From: Saccoglossus kowalevskii
Taxonomy: Eukaryota; Hemichordata; Enteropneusta; Harrimaniidae
DNA length: 10,708 nucleotides
Assembly: GCF_000003605.2 (NCBI RefSeq)
Contig: NW_003140833.1
Span: forward strand, 104,539 to 115,246
Reading direction: 5' to 3'
Shown here one piece after another: positions 1 through 6,948 of this stretch (the stretch's first letter is position 1; every line of letters starts with the position of its first letter). The translations under genes were made by a program, and so were the position numbers. Under the pieces are notes generated by a model that ran no database searches, was not told the DNA's origin, and saw only the letters and a list, made by a program, of their open reading frames with translations.

Positions 1-227
1 AAATTACAACACGTAGTTTTACGATTTAAATAGCTAAAAAAATCGAACTCCTTCTCACGCGGAATCACGTGCGACGTTTGCATTGACGTAGGAACCCGAT
101 AGTTTTGACGAATAACATTGCGTGATTCAATTATTTAAAGCGTCTGGTTGCGTTGTTGCTGGTAGTCAACGATGGTAACTTAATGTGTTGATTTGTTCAA
201 TCATGCCTGTTCACTAAAGTGCATCGA

Positions 228-241
228 CCCCCCCCCCCCCC
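228..241. repeat. Homopolymer run of 14 C
   Basis: Fourteen consecutive C residues. Such runs are prone to length variation and sequencing error; no function is implied. Confidence 0.9.
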
Positions 242-744
242 TTCGCTCTACAATGCTCTATTTATGATGATCCGGTATTCCGAACAAATGTGACATTGTC
301 GCTGACGAACGATCCCAATGATATATCAATTGTATTCCGCTCAGCGGCAGGCGATTATTACACATTACCCCCAGGCTAAGATACATTCTTAGTAAGATTT
401 GTAAATTGTTATCGAATAAATTATATATGAATCTGAAATGAGGTTTAAGCGTGGACAGTCGTCACACACAGTGCATTTAAATATGCGATTGAACGCCACC
501 GCCGTGATAATTCACGTTGAGTATCTCAGGATATACTGTATTCAACAAAACATTTAACGAAAGTCAGTGGAAATGACCCGTCACAGGATTATATTGTACA
601 TTGATGCAATTATTTACAGTTAATTGTAACACATCATCAACATATCAAATGTTTCACAGTTATGTGGTCTAGCGCCGCACTGGCTGTATAGTGCACATTT
701 GTGCATATTCAAACGATTTTGCTACTAATATATAATAAAATAGT

Positions 745-762
745 TATATATATATATATATA
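745..762. repeat. (TA)9 dinucleotide run
   Basis: Nine TA units lie 41 bases before the candidate plus-strand exon. This is simple sequence, likely polymorphic in length. Confidence 0.85.
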
Positions 763-803
763 TTTAAGCGTGAATTTGAACATTGCCATTATTTCTGTTG
801 CAG

Positions 804-883
804 AAATCCGTGAAGAGTTTTACAAACGATCGGGTTCGAATCATACCAACAAACTGGCCGGCAAACTGACGAAGGAATTGAAG
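804..883 (+). CDS. Possible isolated internal exon on the plus strand, product unknown
   Basis: The stretch is preceded by a good acceptor (pyrimidine-rich, ATTTCTGTTGCAG) and followed by the donor AAG|GTAAAT. It is 80 nt, phase 1 in and phase 0 out, and richer in G+C than its flanks. It would encode 26 complete residues, including IREEFYKRSGSNH and LAGKLTKELK: charged, helix-like and not low complexity. I do not recognise the family. It lies antisense inside the last visible astacin intron. No partner exon was found on the plus strand, so it could be part of a nested gene, a fragment of an old insertion, or chance. Confidence 0.35.
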
Positions 884-1064
884 GTAAATAAAAAATACAC
901 AATTAAAAACTACAAAAAAACAAAACAATACTAGTAGATTTCCCGGCACATTTTTCTTTTTGTAAACCAAGTATTTTGTGCATGTTTAAAAAACATGATA
1001 TAGTAGTGATTACTCATTACACACATGTTATAATATGTAAATAATGTAATGCATGACATCAATG

Positions 1065-1094
1065 TGTGACGTCACATAAAAGTGATCACGTGAT
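1065..1094. promoter_or_regulatory. CRE palindrome next to a CACGTG E-box palindrome
   Basis: TGTGACGTCACA (1065-1076) is a perfect 12-bp palindrome containing the full cAMP-response element TGACGTCA. Nine bases on, ATCACGTGAT (1085-1094) is a perfect 10-bp palindrome with a CACGTG E-box core, the type bound by USF/MITF/TFE bHLH-zip factors. Both lie in the intron just past astacin exon 4. Binding is inferred from motif only. Confidence 0.35.
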
Positions 1095-1116
1095 TACGCG
1101 TATGAATAAAACTTAC

Positions 1117-1186
1117 CATTTCACATGTGAATCCTATCGAAATGTTTTGGTAACCTCCACCAACACGGCCAACGTAAGACCAACAT
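1117..1186 (-). CDS. Astacin exon 4: GCWSYVGR segment
   Basis: Acceptor TTTGTATTATAG|A (phase 2) and donor GAAATG|GTAAGTTT (phase 0). It encodes residues 130-152, beginning CWSYVGRVGGGYQ and continuing to ISIGFTCEM. In astacins this segment lies just before the HExxH helix and carries two disulfide cysteines. With Gly129 completed across the junction, the diagnostic GCWSYVGR is restored. It is the last exon of this gene found in the window. Confidence 0.88.
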
Positions 1187-2160
1187 CTATAATACAAATT
1201 TAAACAATTACAAAGACATATAATAATATGCGTAAGAATGGAAACACATTATTGTGATCGAGTACAGCAAACAATACAGTACAATTGTGAAGTACAATGT
1301 ACACTGCAATTTCACATTTGATAGGAAAACCGGTTTACAAAACAACATACTTTTGTAACACTATATATAAATTAGTGACCAGTATGTCGAAAGCATTTGT
1401 TGCATAAAAAAGAATAATAAACTTACCCAACGTCTTTAATGAATCGTATCCACGACGTATGTACGGTTGAATTGTAAGGCGGAAACTCAAGACAAGTATT
1501 GGTCTCCCAGTGGTCTATTGCTTCTAATATTGCATCAGTATCAACTTGGCCTAGAACACATAGTAATGTAGTGTACATTGAGAAAGTAAATAAAACTATA
1601 TATGTTATTTAACGATTCGAAGAAGGGAGATGTTGTAATTCTTACTTGAAGATGATATTTCATAGGGCACGATGCCATCTGGCCAGCGCCGCGCCAGAAC
1701 AGCAATGGCCTTTCTTCTACCCAATCTTCTTTGTGTGGTTTGTAGCTCGATGGCTCGAAGTGTTTCAGATTGGTCTTTGGTTAATTTGATATCAGATTGG
1801 AAGCAGCCGTCAGTTGCTTCTTGTTCTGGGGGCTGATAATGTTTCTGAGATGGCAACAGAAGATGAGTCTTAGATAATAAATGTGTCGGGGATTTGAGAT
1901 GTTTCTGCGATGACAAACATGAAATATTGTCATGATTACCTGTTATTGTTAAATAATAAATTATGTTTACATCCATGAGAGGTGGACATCAAACTATCTT
2001 CATAGTTTACACCAGTTCGGTGCAATATGCTACGTAACAATTACATTGATTGTATATTCACGCTGATTTCAAATGAACAAAACTGAGATTCACTTACCGC
2101 GTTCATTTCATATATCCCAATCACTAATATCATTAATAATACTGCCTGAGTATTTTCCAT
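1117..2160 (-). CDS. Astacin-family zinc metalloprotease, 5' part (four exons, 3' end off the window)
   Basis: Gene-level entry: exons 2160-2098, 1844-1646, 1550-1427 and 1186-1117, joined with matching phases (0, 1, 2, 0) into 152 residues without a stop. Seen: a hydrophobic signal peptide (1-21), propeptide motif FQSDIKLT (36-43), a basic RRLGRRK stretch (60-66), mature start RRWPDGIVPYEI (73-84), NTCLEF (105-110) and GCWSYVGRVGG (129-139). These follow the astacin order: aspartate-switch propeptide, basic cleavage site, W-x-x-G-x-(I/V)-P-Y, and the first three conserved cysteines (107, 130, 150). Astacins are secreted zinc endopeptidases used in hatching, digestion, matrix processing or growth-factor activation. 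Which role applies here cannot be told. The zinc site HExxHxxGxxH and the Met-turn should follow in the next exons, but none is seen down to position 1, so activity is unproven. The family assignment is firm; the exact subfamily is not. Confidence 0.88.
1427..1550 (-). CDS. Astacin exon 3: first helix of the catalytic domain
   Basis: Acceptor TGTGTTCTAG|GC and donor GTTGG|GTAAGT; phases 1 in and 2 out, both matching the neighbouring exons. It encodes residues 88-129, including ILEAIDHWETNTCLEF, which matches the astacin pattern of an amphipathic helix followed by TCxxF. C107 corresponds to the first conserved disulfide cysteine. It ends in WIRFIKDVG, the strand leading into the GCxSxVGR turn. 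Confidence 0.88.
1646..1844 (-). CDS. Astacin exon 2: propeptide and mature N-terminus
   Basis: The acceptor has a pyrimidine-rich tract ending TTGCCATCTCAG, phase 0. The donor is TCAA|GTAAGA, phase 1. It encodes residues 22-87. FQSD (36-39) aligns with the astacin FxGD aspartate switch, whose Asp caps the catalytic zinc in the zymogen; here the Gly is Ser. A cysteine lies directly before it (C35). The basic stretch RRLGRRK precedes AIAV, a likely maturation point, and then comes RRWPDGIVPYEI. A second in-frame acceptor 60 nt upstream (exon start 1904) would add 20 residues. Confidence 0.85.
2098..2160 (-). CDS. Astacin exon 1: start codon and signal peptide
   Basis: The ATG at 2160-2158 sits in a good context (AAG before it, G after). 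It opens 21 codons with the hydrophobic core AVLLMILVIGIY, typical of a signal peptide, and ends at a strong donor GCG|GTAAGTG in phase 0. It reads straight into exon 2. No TATA box or transcription start could be assigned, and an upstream non-coding exon is possible. Confidence 0.82.
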
Positions 2161-3317
2161 CTTGATGAGTTATGACCAATAAATAGACCTAGGGAATTTT
2201 AAATTAAATTATTCATTTTTTTATTAAAGAATGTAAATTGATGTTCAGTATCTCATTGTATTCTGATTATTTCAAACGGGATATAAGCAAAATTTAAAAA
2301 ACTTGTTTCCGATGTGGATTTTGTTTTCTATGTTTTATATTTGTCACAAGGCGTGAAATTTTCAAGTCGTGGTATGTCTTCTCAAAATGAACCATATTAC
2401 CGTATAATTATAAATACGGAAACAGAAAATTACCAAATCTCCAGAAAATAATTGTTTGAAAACCTCTAGCAATATTAATTTGCATGCTCATTATACTTGG
2501 TGTAAATAATTTGTCACTTGCAGTCCCATACAGTTTATGTTTGGTTTCAAAGCAATATATCGAATACCCTATTTATGCAAAATGTTTCATTACATAGCAG
2601 AAGTCCGAAATTTCAATGTGACTCAAAGAATGTCTGAACATAAAAACGAAACAAATATTTGTTTTAGCAGTGTGTACATACGAGTGGGTAGCTCGTGAGA
2701 TAATATAAATATGTCTTTAAAAAACTGATTAGATCACATACATGGGAATTAACATTGAATTCTGTCAACTCCACGTTACGTTTTTCTATTATTCGACATG
2801 TTTAATTAATGAATACCACTGCATTTCTTGAAATGCTGTGTTGGTGGTAATACTGGTCTTAGATGTTGTCAGATAGATTACTCATGCAATTTACTCAATG
2901 TACATTTATGCACAAGAGTTATAGTCATAAATAGTGTAGTATAACCCATAAATATAATTCACATAAAATAAAGAACGAGTGCAGAAATTTAAACATATTG
3001 GCAATTAATGACAAGAAAAGAACACTATCACAGAATTGCGACACATCTAGAAGTATTTTCATAGATTATACGAGTTCGAACGTTGGCATGGTCACATTAG
3101 TTTACTGAAAAACATTTACTTACATACATCCGCAGACCGTAGCGCTAGTTTAATAAGTAATCTGATTAGGTTAAACCCGTTATAAATATAAAAACAAAAA
3201 AATATCAGATCGGTGATTGGTCAAAACAATGTAATGTATGTTACACAAATCTTTGAGTAGTGCGTCCATCCTATTTGTATTAACCAGAACATGATGATTT
3301 GTATGCACGCTACACAT

Positions 3318-3327
3318 GTCACGTGAC
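3318..3327. promoter_or_regulatory. GTCACGTGAC palindrome (bHLH-zip E-box)
   Basis: A perfect 10-bp palindrome with a CACGTG core and the GT/AC flanks favoured by USF/TFE-type factors. It lies about 1.2 kb upstream of the astacin start codon. Function is inferred from the motif alone. Confidence 0.25.
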
Positions 3328-4551
3328 CATTACTCTGATTCGTACACAATAATCACCAATGCGTTCTTATTCACAATTGTAATATCCTAACATTTTGACA
3401 TTAAAGTGAGCAAATTGAAGCGCTCCTATATCGATTGCTCAAACGTATTTTACACACGTTCCAAATTCAGACATTTCATTTTACGGCAGCACAGGGTAAT
3501 ATTCAGCCATATGTTAGTTCATTTCAGGAAATTGGAGAATTATTCCTTGGGGTGAATGAAAGTGAAGTAAAATCTGTGGACGGAAGATGATTGGCGTGAC
3601 TAACGTGTGTGTTAGTAATGTCTGTAAATGAGAACAGTGGTTATCTGTGTTAGAGTCTAAAAATTAAAACCTAATTCAAAAAATTAAACATGTTTAAACT
3701 GCGTTCACATAATTGCAATTGCATGCGCTCATATAGCATAATCAATTTTGACCGCACCATTCGTGTTTATTCAAATTGCTAAATCAGAAATTGCTACACC
3801 ATCAAAATAATCTGTTTCGAACAGCCGATTAGCATTCTGATTATTGGCAGATTATTGTGAAGCCAGATGTATAACAACTCGCCACATTCTCTACTCAAGA
3901 GGGTTAATATCAATTTAAACAATTCCTTATGAGTAATACAATGGACGTTATTTATATATTAAAATAGAAGCGACTAAAACGTCAGGGTATTTAGCGCTGG
4001 ATGTGCGAGTAAAACAGTTCCGATTGTTTATGTTTTTAAATATCTTGTTTGTTTTATCGTATTAATATAAGTATGTATACAGTTAGAACAAACTTACTTA
4101 TGATGAATTTGTTTCCTGTGGAAAAGTTGACTTAAAAATGATAGAAGGGAAGCCCGGCGACAAGAACACTAGTTGATAACAACAAATAGTAAGCTATAGT
4201 AGTTTATTTCATCTGACAGCAACCTGAGAATTGTATACGAAATGACCAAGCAATACTAGAGATTGTCTAGATATATTTGAGATAATTGTATTTGTTGTAG
4301 AAACTTGCAAGCATTTCCTGTAATTGTATTCTTACTGCAAGTGACATTTTTCTGGTTTTACGGTGATAGCGTGGGTAATATTTCCTGCTGAAGATATGTT
4401 GTGACAGATTCGAACACCTGTTCAATCACTGACAGTAATTACAATAGTGCCCAGAAGGGAATGACAATATAGGTTATTTCCAAATTAAATTGCCAGTATC
4501 ACAAACCATATTTTTTTATCCTAATGTAATGTTCTGAATGAGTTGAGTATA

Positions 4552-4624
4552 GAATAAAATAATAAAAAAATAAAATAAAAATAAAATAAAATAAAAATAA
4601 AATAAAATAAAATAAATTAATTAA
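4552..4624. repeat. (AAAAT)n / (AAAT)n simple-sequence tract
   Basis: About 73 bases built almost only from AAAAT and related A-rich units, ending in TTAATTAA. Read as an A-rich tract it could be a retroposon tail, but no element body or target-site duplication is evident on either side. Confidence 0.85.
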
Positions 4625-5538
4625 ACCCACTCTCCCGCATTACGACAATATTCAGTATAATGTAATGTGGTGTAAAACGGAGACGACCTAGTTGACCTAG
4701 GAACGACATTAATGCAGTTGTTTTCAATGTATTATCGAGTTTATTAATTTATGGCATAGGGAATCAGTATGTTTTATGCATTATTGTCTGCAAACTCATA
4801 TAGATGGCCTTATCAGCAGGGGTTGTACAAAATAAAACATAAAATCAAACGGATAATTTAGGATTATTGCTCAATATTGGTGCTTGGTGGGATTGTATCG
4901 ACGCATCACACGAATCAAAGATTGTTATCCCTATTTGCAGGATTATTGATTGGTTATGGCTGTAGCCGGGATTACACGGATAGTATATAGTAAATTTCGT
5001 GGCTTAAATTAACCAATTCATCCATGAATCGTATTGAAAATACAATGGACGAATAAACTAACTCTAAAACCCAAAACGTTTGTATTGTTGAACCAAAGAA
5101 AGTAAAATTAGAATTTTCGTATCGCTTACACGATTTTCCCCTCGGTACCAGTATATCCTCGTCTTCCAGTGTGATCAAATCTTCTGCATTTGTCGTTCAA
5201 TTTCGCATTCCCTGTTTCTTCAAATCAATTTCTGTTCCCTCTCTGGATTTCCCCCTATTTCGATGAGGCATATGCAGAATATTGGATTAAAGTAGATTGA
5301 GATCGTGCTATAATCCAAATCCCATTGAAAGGCTTGTAAGTAGACATTTTACTATGACGTATTTATTTTCATATTTTCATATTTTCATAATGTATATATT
5401 TTGTATTTTATTACTTTATAACGCCGAATTCCTTGTACCCACTTTTCCATTTCGAACATAACATCGCAACACCGAGCTCAGCGTCGTCGTATTATTTGTT
5501 TTGATTATCTAATGCCATTGAACATATTCCCGGCTATA

Positions 5539-5603
5539 ACGTTGACGCGGAATATCATGACTTTCGCCGTGCCTTATTGTCACTGATATTCCGTGTTAAA
5601 CGT
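5539..5603 (+). repeat. 65-nt imperfect inverted repeat (hairpin-forming)
   Basis: The left arm 5539-5561 and right arm 5579-5603 share a perfect 10-bp core (CGGAATATCA against TGATATTCCG). They pair across nearly their whole length around a 17-nt loop. There are two single-base bulges and two positions that are G-U wobbles if plus-strand RNA is made. The size resembles a pre-miRNA, but no basal stem extends beyond the arms. Confidence 0.6.
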
Positions 5604-6496
5604 CACGTAATGAGACAGTATTTGCATATTCATATGATAGAGACTTTCGTTACATGACGAACATTCTCTTACTTTTAATGAATTCAAGTTTGTTATGACT
5701 ATTGATGAAATATTATCTACACAATCACTTTATTGACAAGAGCAAACCACAGAACAAAACAGAATAGAATAGAAATGATAGGCAACATTTTCTAGAGTAT
5801 TTATTATTTGAAACAAAAAATATTTTCTAGAATAAAAAAATGTTTACAGAACCATGTAATCAGAACTGTTAAAGTTCATAAAACACTCGATTAGATAAAA
5901 AGAGTCATACATCTATTTGTTTAAAAAAAACATTTACTCATTTGATTTGCGGCTGTTTAAACAGACCTTGTATTAGTGACCCACCTTTTACCAACATTGT
6001 TAAGTACACACACACACATATATATGGAATATCTGGTATGTAACTTTATGTGCGTAGATGATGAGCTGAAAAAATAACACGGATGTGCATGACACAGGAT
6101 ACCTAATATATGCGTGTATGATCGCATGAAACCTGCTGCCGTCCCTCACCATACACATACATTAACATAACCGTAACATTGTTGCACATTCAGTTACTAA
6201 ACGTAAATTTGACATTCTTACACACACGTGTATTCTATATAAATATAACATTGTTTCAGACGTACTGCATCTGCGTTATACACACTATATATTGATTTAA
6301 TATTGCAACGGCGATTTCAGCGCCAGTTGTACATATTACGTTATTGTATGTGTATCGTATTCCACATCATTTTTCAAACATTCAGAGTCACAGTAAATAC
6401 TAGTAAATGAGCCCACGACTAAGGGTACGAAGTGCCTCAGGTCACGTCTTTTTCAATGAATGGGAAACATCGGCAAAAGTTATAAAAACATACATG

Positions 6497-6507
6497 TTTA
6501 TTTTATT
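6497..6507 (-). terminator. Overlapping AATAAA polyadenylation signals of the receptor gene
   Basis: Two overlapping AATAAA hexamers on the minus strand (6507-6502 and 6502-6497), 71-81 bases past the receptor stop codon. They imply a compact 3' UTR of roughly 90-110 nt with cleavage near 6470-6485. Confidence 0.6.
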
Positions 6508-6543
6508 TTATACCGGGTCTCTGCCAGGTGCGTAGTTAGCATT

Positions 6544-6570
6544 TGATGTGTGTCACACTAGTACACATCA
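6544..6570 (-). repeat. Short stem-loop in the receptor 3' UTR
   Basis: TGATGTGT (6544-6551) and ACACATCA (6563-6570) are perfect 8-bp inverted arms with an 11-nt loop, starting 7 bases after the receptor stop codon. It could be a small 3' UTR hairpin; significance is unknown. Confidence 0.35.
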
Positions 6571-6577
6571 CACACAT

Positions 6578-6948
6578 TTAGTGAAATCTAGTTGGAGTTT
6601 CGTAGACATTTTCTGTAATATCGTCTTTGATGACATCAGCGTATTGCTGTTTGCAATTAACGACCGATTCGTATTGGTTCATTTTAATATCTTTCCTGAT
6701 GGGTGACATGTAACCCTGTTCATACTCTGCGATATTATCATACACATGACCAACGCCACCAAGTGTTGAATGGTCTGCAACTGCCGTGTTTTCATCTGCA
6801 TCACTCTCTGTTTGTTTGCTTTTCTTCCTACGACATAACACAACTACACCTATAATAGTTATCGCTGTAACAACTACAGCAGCCGTTGCACCAAGTGGTA
6901 ACACAATATCGATCACTGTACTACTATTTGTCTTTTCGTCTCGCGCAC
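6578..6948 (-). CDS. Receptor exon G: transmembrane helix, cytoplasmic tail and stop
   Basis: Acceptor ATTTCTATTTTAG|GT in phase 1. It encodes residues 348-470 and ends in TAA at 6580-6578. A sequon (NSS) lies just outside the membrane. The helix from about 362 to 386 is built of V, I, A and L and is followed by CRRKKSK as stop-transfer. In the tail, YDNI (417) has the YxN form bound by Grb2-type SH2 domains. YESV (440) and YADV (450) are separated by six residues in an ITAM-like arrangement, and YETP (463) is near the end. Tyrosine spacing 10, 13, 10, 13 marks two ungapped 23-residue units and a partial third. Confidence 0.85.

Larger units (their letters stand above)
1..1116. other. Presumed fourth intron of the astacin gene, running off the left edge
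   Basis: Nothing on the minus strand here encodes HExxHxxGxxH, so the next astacin exon is not present. The stretch holds a 14-C run (228-241), an 18-nt (TA)9 run (745-762), a coding-like exon candidate on the plus strand (804-883) and two palindromic sites next to exon 4 (1065-1094). From 242 to 744 I see nothing assignable. Confidence 0.5.
2161..6496. other. Gap between the two genes, no recognised gene
   Basis: This stretch of 4.3 kb is strongly AT-rich, with frequent stops in all frames. It lies between the astacin start codon and the polyadenylation signals of the receptor. It must contain the astacin promoter at its left end, but no convincing TATA box or initiator could be placed. Recognisable items are the E-box palindrome (3318-3327), the (AAAAT)n tract (4552-4624), an inverted repeat (5539-5603) and a short (AC)6-(TA)3 run (6006-6024). 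I see no transposase, reverse transcriptase or RNA gene. Confidence 0.55.

Noticed and set aside
826-848. GGTTCGAATC resembling a tRNA B box
   Set aside because: The bases on either side of the TTCGAAT loop do not form a T-arm stem, and no A box or acceptor stem was found upstream.
4398-4430. TTCGAAC loop with ACAG/CTGT arms, tRNA-like
   Set aside because: Only a 4-bp stem and no D-arm, anticodon arm or acceptor stem.
4552-4624. A-rich tract as the tail of a retroposon
   Set aside because: No element body, promoter box or target-site duplication is visible next to it; a simple repeat is the safer call.
4972-5271. Minus-strand open stretches (5271-5197 beginning with ATG, and 5178-4972) looking faintly like broken coding sequence
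   Set aside because: Charged peptides appear in different frames, but without splice sites, recognisable motifs or a consistent frameshift pattern. Not distinguishable from chance.
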